Part shown: positions 1 through 17,324 of the stretch, in pieces
Layout: the number at the start of each line of letters is the position of its first letter
Numbering within the stretch: the first letter of the stretch is position 1
Assembly (NCBI GenBank): GCA_013115135.1
Contig: JABANP010000081.1
Location: 97,482-161,481 of the forward strand
DNA from: Perkinsus olseni
Lineage: Eukaryota > Perkinsozoa > Perkinsida > Perkinsidae
Length of the DNA: 64,000 nucleotides
Direction of reading: 5' to 3'
Position numbers and translations under genes: made by a program
Notes under the pieces: model-generated
Told to the model about the DNA's origin: nothing
The model's input: only the letters and a program-made list of their open reading frames with translations
Database searches by the model: none

Positions 1-3000
1 GTGGCATCAGCGGCGACGGTTGAAGAGGAAGCACTCGATGGCGCAGCCGTATGAGGATGCTTTCGGGTCTTCCCACGACCCTTCTTCGACTTCCCACCAG
101 CAGATCCTATACAAGGAGACAGTAAGCTCGGCTGTCATGGGGCCGATAATGATCGTCACTGCGCCACGAAATTATTCAACCCCATCCACCCTCACCCGTC
201 GCCGTTGATGAGCCAGTCTTGGTAGATCGCTGTGGCGGAGGGGCTGGTGGTGGATACCTGATAGACAATACCGTGTGTGCAGCCATTGCTGATGACACGA
301 TGATGACGATATCACATTCGGAATAGATGTAGCCTGGTGATGTCCCTGAGCCGGGGCATCAAGGCTGGCATCACCTCATCCGTCAACTGCATCTTCACCT
401 ACCACACAACAACACCCTACCACCACCACCGATGATTTAGGGGAGGAGGTGCTCACCTTGAACGCAAGGGAGTTGGGGTCATCCGCCCGTCCATCGTTAC
501 ACCTCCGACGTCTTTGTGAGTGCCCTCCAACACTAACACATGATAATGAGCAAACACCAGCCACCAGCACTACTACTACCATAACGCAGTCTTGCAGTAC
601 TGGTAGAAGGGGAAGTCGTCCTTTAGAAGGAGGTCCTTCGAACGCCATGTATCAGGCAAACCGTAGATGATGAATAACACCAGTATGGCGCTGACGAGGA
701 TGAGGATAATTCTATCAAATAATCTTCGCTCCGCCTGCTTTCACCTGTCGTGTATTTCGGGCTTCCACCAGCGTAGTATCTTCCCCGAGGCTGCTCCTCT
801 CATTGATGGTAGCTCAGCAGCCAAGCCAACCAAACGCTTCACTCGGGCCTCAAACGCATCACGAGGATTCTCTGGCGACTGACACGATCACATCACAGTG
901 GACAACGATGAACCCGGCCGCCCCACCTGCTGGGCCTTCTTTGCCTTGCCTGTGGGGCCACGACCAGGCGAGCCACCATAGCATAAATATTGCCGTAGTG
1001 CAAGTAGCATCTACCACAACATCATCCCTAGGGACACCAACTCTTCCCTCCATCTCTACCTGAGGCGAATGACCTCATCCTTGGGCGTGTCACCATTGAC
1101 CGTCACCAGAGCAAGAGGAGATTTCACGTTCAACTCATGCGGCAGATCGTCAAACGTCATGTGCATCATCCTGCAGATGGACGGTGGGAGATGGCTGATG
1201 ACGGCCCGTAGGTTACTGATTCTGTATGAGGCCATTGGGCAACTCCGTCTCCTCCCTCACAGCCGCTCCCTCGGACACCATTACTTCATACGCCAGGTGG
1301 GTGAGATACCTGTCAAGACGAAAACGTCCATCAATCCTAGCGGAGCGAAGCACTTACATGTATCCAAAATCGAGAAGATCCTGTGGCTTGAGGGGAGGGA
1401 GCTCCTTCAATGCCTGCGCGTTGCCCAGCCTTCTGGACTTCTGAACCCTCGGCTCTTCGACCTTCACATCATCGAGGAAGGTGTTGGCCCACATCTTATT
1501 GGCCGTTGGCGGCACGAAGGATGCCAGAACAGCTTCCTCGGCGCCATCTGGGGCACAGGAGGAGGCAATCGTCCAGAGGGAGACTAGCCGAGACCTACCT
1601 TTCACATGAGCAGCCTTCTCCATCATACCCCATGCTGTATCAGCGTCCCACTGCACGTCCGGCTCGGTCAGAGGCTCATTCAAGGCCTTGGCGATCATCT
1701 CCTGACAACAGACCATCTTCCGAAGGCAGGCCGCCATGGGCATTGGCCTCCAGGAGGGGTAACCCCTATCAGAACCGCGTCCGCCGCAATTTCACACGAT
1801 AGAGATGAGAGACAGCGTGGCCTCTCACCTTATCAGACTCGTCCTCCTCATCCTCATCCTCAGCCGACTTCAACGCAGGCCCCTTATCCTCGGAGGTGAA
1901 GGACTCACCCAAGAGCCGGCGCCTCTTGTCACCGGAGATACCAAGCATGCCTAGGACTTGATCGAGGGTCCACGGTGTGACACCCTTCCATCTTATGAAC
2001 GACTTGGACGCCTCAACTCTGGCTGGGTGGCACCACTTCGCCTCGACTGTCGGCTCAGCCATCAACCTCTTCTGCTTGGCCTCTTGATTGCGCTCGTAAG
2101 TCTGCTTGTTAGTCAGACCATCAGCGAGTTTCCTACCCAGAGGTCCCCGGTTCAATCCCAACACTCGACATCCCCAGAACTCACTCCAAGATGGCCGCCA
2201 CTGTACTCCGTTCCTTCGCTGTGTTCATCCCGAACTTCAATGTCCTCAGCAGGACCTCCAAGATAGAGGCCGATGGGGGCTCCTCCATCCCACCCAGCTG
2301 GTACCTGCTACCATAACTCCTGGCCAATCAAAAGCCAGCGACACTTACAAAGTGTTGATTCTATTCACGATCGACCGGACGTAATTACCGTCAGGCGAAG
2401 GGACGAGGTCTCCCAAGCTACCCGTGAGGGAAGCATACCTGAGGATCGTCAGGTGGTAGTGAGAGAGGTATCACCAGGATCTGATCTCCTTACATATTAT
2501 ACTGCTGCATTTTGTCATTAGTACACAGGAGTTGGGTCCGTAGTAGGTTATGGCTCTGCAGTAACCGTATATGGTTCACTGAGGCCTGAGCGGCAGCAAC
2601 GTTAGGATGATACCAAAAATCCCCCACCTACCTGATAGGCCTTCCTCTGATCATCCGAGACGAAGGCAAAGCCAGCGTTGACGAACATATCCCGAGTAAT
2701 GTACTCAGCAGTAGCAGCGGCAGCCGTCGATGGATGATGCTTATCATGAGCCGCTTGCTGCTGCGGCTCAGCTACAAGGAAGGGACTGTCCATCCACTCT
2801 ACCTCATCAAGGACCAACTTACATTCGCTGCCGGAGGCGACTGCGGTGGTAGCAGCCTCGCCCTTGGAGGCAAGTCGAGACTTCAACTCATCCAAGTAGA
2901 CCGTCAAAACTCTACGAAGGTCGGATAGTTTAACCTACCACAGAATTTTAGAAATAGCAAGATTGCAAGATTGACGTCAAGACCCACCTTGTCTTGCAGC

Positions 3001-6000
3001 TCAGTGACCACACATTTGGATCGTAGCATGAGTAACCAGTGGTCCACCGAGGGGGGGTTGAGGCGTTCTAGATGCTTCTCGAGGATGGCCATACCTGCAA
3101 CATCAACCACCCTCACGCCCTATCAAAACTTGTCTTTACGCAGGGACAGTAGGGCAATGGTACTGGCAGCGACTAACGAGATGAGTGGTACCAAAGGCTA
3201 CTCCTATGGACTGCATACGACGGAGAGAGCCCAAGCAGCACTGCCGCGGCCTCATCATACAGTGGTCCAAATTAACTTTGAGTATCGCCTAGAAATTTAT
3301 TAACGCTTCAACAGTTGAAGTGCAACTACGAGGGTTCGATCCTGATCTTCTAGGACAGTATACCCAAGAATGACATAAACTCTCAGAAAACTGTGACCGT
3401 TCCACGCCTCTGCAACCATCATGCATATCCCAAATTAATTCGGAGCACTGTACTACGAGATGCTGCTACCACAAGTCCAACCTTCCCCCGACCAACTCCA
3501 ATGAGCCCACCTTCAAAGTGATCCCCAGGCTCTCTCTCCTCGGAGGCTTCCATCGCCCCTAACATGTGCATCATCACTCCAGGAGGGATGGTATTGGCAC
3601 TCACCAGGTTCCCCAGCCCCTATGCGTGTGTTGGGAGGCAATAGCAGCAGCGAGTCATCATCCTCACCACCACCATGATGAGCAGTGCTGTCCTCTTGTT
3701 TGATCATACTGCCCGATTCCAACCATCGTACGATGGCCTCCAACTCACGCTCATCTAACCAGGCAACAGGGCGTGGCGAGCTCGGTGCCATCACTCACAC
3801 CCCAGCCCAACGCCTTACTGTAACTCCGCCTCTCCTCCTCTCCCTTGGCATCATTAGCTCCGCGCTGCTGCTGATTGCCTCCCTCCTTACCTAAGTGGTG
3901 GGCTGAGTGAAAACCTGGATAAAGTAAAGAGGAACTCCCTACCATTATTGATGCTGAACTTCGCGAACGTCGTCCGAAGGCCAGTCTTCCTCAGTACTGG
4001 ATCGAGCACTGCTGGAGGCACACCAATGCTCAGGACTGTGTCCACGAAGGCCTGCAGGGAGCGGTACGTGTGCACGCGTGCCCAACGGTATCTCACCTTC
4101 ACCATGTCCTTGGCTACATCAGTATCTGCGGTCCAGAGGAGGGCTCGCTGCTGATTCTTCCACTCTTGCCACAGCGATCGAACACGGCCAAGACAGAAGA
4201 GGACGTTGGGACACTGAGGAACCCGTATTTGCCCATAGTCGACCTAAGATACCTCCAGCGGCGGTAGCCTACCTCTATCGTGTTAGAGTCCCCTTTTCCG
4301 TCATCTTTCGACCTGCCAAGCACTTTACTGGAAATAAACTCCGCAGGGAGAACTCACTTGGACTTCTTCCCTCGGCCGGTAGCGGCGGCTACCCTCTCTT
4401 GCTCCACTCGCAATTCCTCAATGCGCTCCAAGAAGTAAGTGTTATCAGAATCAGGGTCCATCATAGTAGCTAAGACCGATCCTTGCTTCTCACCCAGTAC
4501 CACACCCTCCCCTACTCGTCACTGTATGGAGGCCTCTCTTGACCCGGAGTATCCTGAGCAGTTCCTTATCATCCCTCGGAGTCCACCAAAGGCGACAGCC
4601 AGTGGTCTGAGTCGTCTTCCGAGGCATCGCCTGACCACACCACCATACCCGCCGCCGTCGCCGTCCTCTCCCCTCCCGCCTTACCCGGATCACCCAGGTC
4701 GGCAGACCCACATCCCCCCTGGGGGGCGGCAGATGCTCAAGTCGAGATTCTGGCAGGGTCTCAGGAGGGCGATCTACCCCCAACCATTCCACCTATCATC
4801 AATACCACTCATCGCCCACATCACATCAACGCTACCCTCACCCTCCACTGGACCCCCTCCTCGCCCTCCCCTTCTATTCTCCTCTTCAGTCTACATATGC
4901 TATACTCCTCGGCAGCACCATCCTCACTAGCTCCCTCTCCAAGGTTGACCCTAGCACGCTGGCCCAGCCTCCAGTCTGAGATCAGCTCTTATCGATCACT
5001 CCTGAGTACCCTCCCCTTACCATCACCATCAGCCGTCCCTGCCGCCTCTCTTTCATCCTCCTCTTCGTCGTCATCATTAAACAGATCCATCGTAGCCTGG
5101 TAATACAGTCCGTGCAGAGCATCAGCCTGGTTCAACTCTCTCTCGGCATTCTTCGCTCCCAGGACCAAGTCCTGAAGATCCCTGTTTTTATTATACCTAT
5201 ACTGAAAATGAGGGATCGCTTCGCTCCGCCTTTTATTACTTCCACATAGCAGTGACTGAGGTCTCGGCCACATGGCCGATGACGTCCGGCATGCCCGTCC
5301 ACATGAACAGCTCATCGAACTTCGCTGTGTCCGGGTTGGACCGATCCGCGTCCAACTCCGCAACGATCGCCTTACGGACATCCGCCGGCTCATCATCTGT
5401 CATGGTTTCTGAAATACGCCTCTGGCAGGGATCGAACCCGGGGTCTCAGCAATGCCTACCATCGCTCTCCCCTTCCCCCATGACCATCGCCTTCAACTGA
5501 GGGTCTGCCTTCACCTCCTCCAAAATCACATTCAGGAGTTCCACATCATAGATCCACTTCACATGAGTATACACACCTATCGCAATCTTGCTCATCTTGC
5601 ATTTCCTCAACGACACCCCACCCCTACCCGTTGCATCCTCAGCAGTGAGCATCTGGAAGTGGCTGTTGCTGCTATGATGATGGTGATGGGCAGGTTGTTT
5701 GTCCATCTCCGTCGGCGAGGGGGCATCCTCCACCGATGGGCTCTTGGATGGTGTAAGACCTCTACCACCCTCCGGAGAGGGGGAGGAGGAGGCTGACCCA
5801 TCACCACCCTCAGGGGACCTTAAAAAGGACAAAACAACGATTGCTTCGCTCCGCTGTGCCCGGAGTCCATCTATGAATTCTATTGCTCTACCAATTTCCT
5901 CATCCATCCGGTCAAGAAGCATGCGAAATGAATAAATTTTCCCCAATTTTTCTTCCACAGTCGAGTACCACAACATACCCATCATCCGGAGATTCCTTCA

Positions 6001-6335
6001 ACATAGCCTCTTGCCTTTCCTCCTCCTCTTGCGCTCTCTTAGCCTCGGCAGCTGCCCTCCTACGAGTAACCATACCTACACAACAAAAACAGCAATCAAC
6101 AGCGGAGCGATGCAGCAGCATAACCACCATAAGCACAGGTCATTATAGTCCTGTACAAGACTCCAATCCACATTATCATCAGACCCTTCAGCCGTAGTGG
6201 CGAGATCTCTGCATCAACTCCGGCCTCCTTCGTCTCTCCGCCGCCATCCTGAACGCACGACTCATTCTCAAGACGCTGGAGGCCACCCTCAAGCCCAATA
6301 TAGGGGTTCCGGAACTCCCCTGGGCAAAACTAATC
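1..6335 (-). CDS. unrecognised multi-exon gene or helicase C-terminal exons, partial
   Basis: A chain of minus-strand exons separated by short introns, running off the left edge. I do not recognise the product. Legible exons: about 5,620-5,818 (Ser/Pro-rich, then a histidine run); 5,460-5,620 (helical, KWIYDVELLNVILEEVKADP); 5,240-5,408 (TMTDDEPADVRKAIVAELDA); 5,045-5,171 (ending acidic, DLFNDDDEEEDERE); 4,370-4,500; 3,950-4,230 (basic, helical); 3,600-3,790 (WLDERELEAIVRWLESG); 2,600-2,934 (LTVYLDELKSRL); 1,830-2,132 (QTYERNQEAKQKRLM, then an acidic run); 1,605-1,743; 1,358-1,560; 1,210-1,309. It lies directly behind the CHD helicase on the same strand, so these exons may be its C-terminal extension or a separate gene; the sequence does not settle this. 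The charge and low complexity suit a nuclear protein (inference). Confidence 0.55.
691..744 (-). other. 54-nt intron carrying GCGGAGCGAAG
   Basis: Minus strand: GTGAAAGCAGGCGGAGCGAA ... CTCGTCAG. The motif GGCGGAGCGAAG starts 10 bases after the donor, sense to the host gene. Confidence 0.65.
1310..1357 (-). other. 48-nt intron carrying the motif in reverse
   Basis: Minus strand: GTAAGTGCTTCGCTCCGCTA ... TTGACAG. The motif AGCGGAGCGAAGC is antisense to the host gene. Splicing joins LLDFGYM to YLTHLAYEVM in frame. Confidence 0.75.
2133..2184 (-). other. 52-nt intron carrying a tRNA T-arm
   Basis: Minus strand GTGAGTTCTGGGG ... CTCTGGGTAG. On the plus strand it reads AGAGGTCCCCGGTTCAATCC, the variable region and T-arm of a tRNA. 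The next exon opens in frame (KLADGLTNKQTYERN). Copy B: 19,714-19,765. Confidence 0.8.
2935..2987 (-). other. 53-nt intron with doubled ATCTTGC
   Basis: Minus strand GTGGGTCTTGACGTC, then AATCTTGCAATCTTGC, ending TGTGGTAG. Splicing joins TELQDK to VKLSDLRRVLTVYLDEL in frame. Confidence 0.75.
5172..5239 (-). other. 68-nt intron carrying GCGGAGCGAAGC
   Basis: Minus strand GTAATAAAAGGCGGAGCGAA ... GATCTTCAG. The motif starts 8-9 bases after the donor. Splicing joins VTAMWK to DLVLGAKNAERELNQADAL in frame. A nearer acceptor (TTTTCAG) would give 38 nt. Confidence 0.65.
5409..5459 (-). other. 51-nt intron carrying a tRNA T-arm, sense orientation
   Basis: Minus strand GTAGGCATTGCTGAGACCCC, then GGGTTCGATCCC, ending GTATTTCAG. 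Here the T-arm lies on the coding strand, opposite to most others. Splicing joins GEGESD to ETMTDDEPADVRK. Copy B: 23,040-23,091. Confidence 0.8.
5819..5978 (-). other. about 160-nt intron carrying GCGGAGCGAAGC
   Basis: The donor GTATGTTG at 5,978 and the acceptor TTTTTAAG at 5,819 join AMLKESPDDG to SPEGGDGSASSS in frame. The motif lies at about 5,846-5,857. An alternative donor at 5,891 would give 73 nt. Confidence 0.5.
6076..6136 (-). other. short intron with a variant motif in reverse
   Basis: The acceptor TTGTGTAG is at 6,076; the donor is either 6,124 (49 nt) or 6,136 (61 nt). It contains GCATCGCTCCGCTG on the minus strand, one base away from the usual GCTTCGCTCCGCT. Confidence 0.5.
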
Positions 6336-6469
6336 CTCACAATCCCTTATACGCTGCATGCAGAAGTCGATGCCTAGTATGATGATAACTACTGTCATTG
6401 ATCACTGATAATCATCTTCCTATTGACGAAGAGGGCTGCCATAGACCAGTACAACTGAGTACCTTAGCA

Positions 6470-12283
<5,814 letters not shown>

Positions 12284-12545
12284 ACCTCCAACACAACACT
12301 ATACAGTTCACCACCCTTGTACATGCGTGCAGATCACCGTCATACCACTCCTTCGCTAAATCCCGTATAGCTAAACAACAACATGTATCCCCTGTTGCCC
12401 CCTTCCCGCCAGCCATCACAGAGAGCTCACATACACCACCACCATCAGCGATAACGATGTCATGAGACCAGCAGCAGCCATAGCCCTAAGGGCGGGCGAG
12501 ACCCGAGAGCTGCCTCGACGGTGGAGTGGCTACCAGAGCACTCTA

Positions 12546-12609
12546 CTGCATTATCATCGAGCAAGGGTTAACCGGGCACTCTGGTTCGATCCCCGGGTGA
12601 GGCATGTAC
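12546..12609 (-). other. short intron carrying a tRNA T-arm, boundaries tentative
   Basis: The plus strand reads CACTCTGGTTCGATCCCCGG, then GTGAGGCA like a tRNA acceptor strand. The donor GTACATGCC is on the minus strand at 12,609; the acceptor (TAATGCAG) at 12,546 is the likeliest of several. Confidence 0.5.
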
Positions 12610-13041
12610 GCTATGTATGAGCCATCCAAGGCATGGGGACAGATCAGCAGCAGTGGAGCACACAACGCAGGACCTCGAGGCGAACCCTCTGCCCAGCAAG
12701 CCTTCACCCCACTACACCTCCTACCACGGGGTACAGGAGCCCTGCTGGTAGCAACCCCACTGGACCTACCTCCGAAGATGTGATACCAACATCGGCAGAG
12801 ATATCCATTCATAAGCTCCATCTCCTCCATACTGGACTGCTCTGATCATACCCCTCCTGCTGGCCTGCATTTTGGGGTGTGTATGTACATGCGTGCTGCA
12901 CGCATGCACACGAATAGGAGATGTCACAGTGAGGCCGGGCATCATCGGAAAGGTCCTGCGGTATCCTTTTCGGAAGCTTTTGTACTCTCTGTGAGTCGAT
13001 CATATTCCTGCCAGTCCTCTCCCGATGCTAACGCGGCGCTC

Positions 13042-13092
13042 CTTAGAGGTGACAACCGCAGTCCCGAGGTCCCAGGTTCGATTCCTACACAC
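13042..13092 (-). other. 51-nt intron carrying a tRNA T-arm
   Basis: Minus strand GTGTGTAGGAATCGAACC ... CACCTCTAAG. The plus strand reads CGAGGTCCCAGGTTCGATTC. The downstream exon is open (SAALASGEDWQEYDRLTES). Confidence 0.65.
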
Positions 13093-13373
13093 GTCATTCA
13101 TTAACAACACCAAGCACAGCAAATCAATGCAAAGAGGTGAATGAGCATCACATAATCATCACAGTAGCCTCGAGAGCGTTGGTGCTGTTCCGCCGCCCTC
13201 TCCAATCGGTTATTACAGAATACATCATCAAATGGTAGCAAAAGTAGACATAGTACGGTTGTAGCGGTAGTATCATCATCACTTGTTATGGTTGAAAAAA
13301 GCTCCCCCGAAGAACGGACGCTCATGTCTGACATCCTCATTGAAGGCCCACTGTGTAGCCCTAACATTAACAC

Positions 13374-14860
13374 CTATCTCCCCACCGACGATAGGTACCG
13401 GAAGGACCATACATAATCGATCCGTCGATCGATTTGGTCCAACACCCACCTCAGTAAGAAGTTAGCATCGATTTTTCGTTGCAATTCCTCCTCTCTCCAC
13501 TTGTGGGTGTAGTAGTTGTATACCAAATACAAGCTCACGCTGCTGATGCCGACAAAACAAACTCTGACCACAACAACAGCATGAATGCAGCGACCGGGCC
13601 CATCCAAGAATACTACTTATTGAAGGGCTCTCCGAAAAACCTGTTGAACGAGTCGGCGAGGACCTCAATGGAGCTTTTTCGGCCGTTCGGGAGGGTCGTC
13701 AGTGTTACCATTGGAGTTCATCATAGTGTTGGTAGAGCTCTGATGCATGTTGTTGATGGTTATCGGAGCACCTACAGCAACACGTGGGGAGCCTTGAGCG
13801 GCGAGACGCGACTCACCTTCAGTTTTTGATGGCCGAGGCAAACTGTGATAGTTCAGCTATAACTTGCCGTCGCGTTTTGATCTGACCGAGTGTGACAACA
13901 TTAGCACATAATGAACCGAGAAGTCTTAGAGAAGGAATGAATCTTCTCCTGACCGAGTAAGTGCCGTACTACCTCTAATGTCCTGTTCTCTAACAATAAC
14001 AGCATCAACATTCATGGGTGGTAGCATCATCGAGGACGATCCTCCTGCATACTCATCATAAAGGGGACATCATGTCATCTCCTCCAGCACTGGTAGTAGT
14101 AGTAGCGATCTGAGGCGTTGCCTTGTGGGGCGTACGAGCCATGACGCTGCATGGCATCCGAGGCTGTCGAGGGCAGAGTTCCTGAGTAACAATATTATGA
14201 AAGTACTGTGGATGGTATCTTCAGGTCGATTGTTGCATGATACAAAATAATAGTCATGAAGATACTCGTCGGCAGAAACCGCAAACGCTGGGAGAAATCC
14301 TGCCAAATTATAACTTTTGCAGGGGTTGAACCAACAGGTCCACCATTACCATGATGATACTATTCATACTTATGCTATAGAAGGCCCGCATGAGTGGTTG
14401 GTGGTAAATATAGTAGTAAAAAAGCTTACAACGCATCAACACGACTGCCCCCTCAGCGTGTGCTCACCATCTTTCCCCTGTCTGTTGCTGCTTATCAGCT
14501 GCAGCAGCCTCACTACCATCAGTACTAGTAGTACTACCTCCACCGTTGGGTGCTGTTACATACCCGCCATCACTAGATGCCTCCGCTGGGGATCGATCCG
14601 ACATCCTCTGGCCGAACTGGTTGGGAAACATTGACCAGAGGATAACAACAACAAGAAAAAAGGACAATATAGCACTCACAGCGGCGAACCCCCGCTCTTG
14701 CACTGGAGGGTATACCCTATACAGTGATGAACAGCACCACCGATAGCAGCCAACAGCGCGGAATCCCTGCCGAACGATGTGGACTGCAAAGGCTATCACG
14801 CCATGAGCAGCCAGAAACTGAGACCCGTATAACATCCGACCCTTTGCGGGTATCAGACCC
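13374..14860 (-). CDS. unrecognised membrane protein, copy A
   Basis: Minus-strand exons with at least two hydrophobic segments. An early exon (about 14,470-14,780) holds SAILSFFLVVVILWSMF, followed by a Ser/Gly/Ala-rich tail with a glutamine run. A later exon (about 13,380-13,610) holds AVVVVRVCFVGISSVSLYLV, then a basic and acidic helix (YYTHKWREEELQRKI). A linker exon between them (about 13,990-14,190) is rich in Ser, Thr, Met and Gly. No family was recognised. Integral membrane location is inferred from hydrophobicity alone. Copy B has better frames in the middle exon (31,650-31,861). Confidence 0.5.
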
Positions 14861-15057
14861 GCGATGTTCTGATATAATAGTGATAGAAGCAATGGCTATA
14901 AATGTCGATGGTCATCAACGGCTACCGTGATAATACTTTTTCTTCCACCTCAGACTCCCCTCGCTTACTAGTTGAAAACGACCACCTGTTGGTAATACAG
15001 GATACCCCTGCATCAACGCTATGATGTAATACTGAGGTATTCCATCTCATGTCATCA

Positions 15058-15480
15058 TTAATACTTCAACGCAATCCTCAATTCCTTGACATCATCATGA
15101 GTCACTATTAGACACCCTCCCATCGCTGTCCACTGTGTCTGCCATTATCACCATCAATGACATCAGTACATCGATATCCGTTCATCAGAGCCTCCCAGCT
15201 TCGCTCCGCCCCCGATCCTACTACATCTTTCGTCGTATCCTCATGTCGGACCTGGCCTCTCATAAACATATGTTGCTGCCATACAAGATACTTGTGCCTT
15301 GCACAGAGGCTGAGGTCTTTACAGTGACTATGTGTATGAAGATACGGTCAGGGATGACATCCAGCGACGATTCTGATTAAAAATGGTAAAAACACCTGCA
15401 CTCCCACAAGACCACGTTCTTGATACACAACAAGAAGTGATGAAAGCGGAAACTGTTGCATAAAAAGATACCATCATGTT
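15058..15480 (-). CDS. small unrecognised protein, copy A
   Basis: The C-terminal exon (15,058-15,138) reads from the splice site to a TAA stop and ends with HDDVKELRIALKY. It joins in frame to the exon above 15,225 (ending RGQVRHEDTTKD) across an 86-nt intron that carries the GCGGAGCGAAGC motif. A 5' exon around 15,400-15,460 is possible. The product is short and no family was recognised. Copy B is at 32,728-33,150. Confidence 0.5.
15139..15224 (-). other. 86-nt intron carrying GGCGGAGCGAAGC
   Basis: Minus strand GTAGTAGGATCGGGGGCGGA ... TAATGGCAG. Splicing joins RHEDTTKD to TQWTAMGGCLIVTHDD and on to a stop. Confidence 0.7.
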
Positions 15481-15536
15481 AATAAATAGATCGCACCAAA
15501 CTCAGTCAAACTCAGCAAAGCCGGCTCGCACAGCTC

Positions 15537-17002
15537 TCATGACACCGTCGAGTGATGGCCTGGATGAATTCATGTTGCTGCAGCAGCGCTCCTGTGACAT
15601 GGCCTCCTCTAACCCATCTTATAGGGCAGTCAAGATACTCACTCAACCTTCGCGTATTCTCCCCAGTATGATAGCGTCATGCCGGGCGCCCAGCAGCTCC
15701 ACTCGACTCGAGAAAGGGTGGTAGGCTTAGGATAGGTAGTGATATCAGTAGCAGCAGTCGCTTCCTCGATGTAGCCTCTATCAAGCTTGGGATTGACGTA
15801 AGGCCGCATAGCACTGCGCTCGTGCGTCCAGGTCGAGCTAGCCGATGATGCTGGGAAGAAGGCACACAACGACAGACCAGCAGCGAGGTTCCGCAGTGTT
15901 ACTGCACTCATAGTGGCGATGGAGGCGCCGATGGACAGGCCACCCACGCAAAACCTATCAGGGGCCCGGATATTGGAGTCGATCCAGTGCAGCAGCGCTC
16001 GGGTGTCAGATACTGATCGAGCCGCAAAGGCCAGGAATTGGTCAACACTATGCATGCATTCCACATGGAGGGACATCGATGGCGGAGGGGCCCGCCTACC
16101 CCTGAGAGGGTTCTCGAGTAGTATCATACCACAAATCCCCGACTCGCCAGCGTAAGGGACATTGGCACTTGGCGGGAGGCGTAGTGCTCGGCAAAGGACG
16201 GTAGGAAGACTACGAGAGGGCAGCCGTCCGTGTGCGGTACCGTCTGGGGCGTCTTCGCTCCGCCACTGAACATAGCAAATATGAAATCAATAAAACGGTC
16301 GAGGCGTATCTTTGATTGACCTAAGATACCAAACCCTACCAGGTCCAACCTCGATAATAAAGATTCTCCATCAGGATTCATACTAGGCCGAACGGAAGAA
16401 TCTTTCACTTCGAATCTTCCATCGGTGACCTCTGACATCCTCTGTGCCATCTCAAGGCCCCTATCGTTACCCGGAAGTATTACAAGACACCAGCCTCTAT
16501 CGCATGCCGCTGGAAGGGGTCATCGCACGGCAAACGCGATGACGGGAAATGCCCAACCCGCCAGAGCACCTTCCCATACCGCAGCCAGGCGTCGGTCTCC
16601 CAGTGCATCGTAAAGGACGGATCAACCTCATCCGACTCGACACGAGCCTTAGCAGCTCCCCCTGATGTTCTGCAAGCCAGAATCCACGCCCCCTTCTCAC
16701 CGTAAAATGGCAGAGGTCACCATCCAACCCGAACTTTTGCTTTTGCTTTTTCGCAGACCTGTTAGACCACCAGTAATCTGCTAAGGAAAGATACCCTCCC
16801 TGGGAAGAAAAGCTCTGGAGCAAGGCATTACGCCGTATCTTGGGGTTAACCTGTGTATGCCATGCATACCCACCGAGCAAAGATACTCCTATAACGGCAA
16901 CCTTGATGGGGTGGAGAGCCTCCAGGACCCCCATCGTCGCCTCAGATTTGTCAGTACTCCCGCTGTGCCCGCCCGCAGCCATCGACTCTGTAGAGTGACC
17001 AT
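15537..17002 (-). pseudogene. ABHD18-like alpha/beta hydrolase, copy A, frame broken
   Basis: Same gene as the intact frame at 33,209-34,675. Here small indels break it: for example ACTCGAGAAAGGG near 15,710 against ACTCGAAAGGG in copy B, and AGGGGCCCGG near 15,960 against AGGGCGG. The nucleophile-elbow motif GGLSIGAS and the ENPLRGRRAP motif are still readable. The breaks lie in the part of copy A that is poor throughout, so they may be sequence errors and not true inactivation. Confidence 0.7.
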
Positions 17003-17324
17003 CACCGACGCACACTAGATCGGGCCGGCGAGGGTTACATCGGAAAAGGGAATCCTTGAGGGCAAGAAGCGCACGCCCAAGCAATCGATAACGAATGTAC
17101 GCGTTCCGTAGCAATTCCCGTGAGCGGTCCCCGAGGGGCAGGTCTTCGCATAGATCTTCTAAGGGGGCGTTCTCATGATGAGGGCAGAGAAGGCCGCAGG
17201 AAGGTAGTACCAACTGGAGCTGCGTTTTTTCTGACGATTTTTCGTATTTTTCCGTAAAAATAACGGTCGCGCGTCTGTAAAGACGAGGATTTTTGACGAA
17301 GTTGATCTCTTCTTCTCATGACAG

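Larger units (their letters stand above)
12284..13373 (-). other. exon-poor stretch upstream of the helicase, with two tRNA-like introns
   Basis: About 1.1 kb with at least two short minus-strand introns (12,546-12,609 and 13,042-13,092) that carry the tRNA T-arm core. The reading after the second intron (about 12,948-13,041) is an open, charged exon beginning SAALASGEDWQEYDRL. These may be 5' exons of the helicase gene or a small separate gene. No domain was recognised. Same layout at about 29,960-31,045. Confidence 0.4.

Noticed and set aside
1069..1587. A 172-codon plus-strand open frame
   Set aside because: It lies antisense over minus-strand exons that splice in frame, and shows no domain.
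12500..12611. Complete tRNA reaching from GCCTCGAC (about 12,513) to GTGAGGCA
   Set aside because: The ends could pair over five bases, but no convincing D or anticodon arm forms and the T stem has mismatches.
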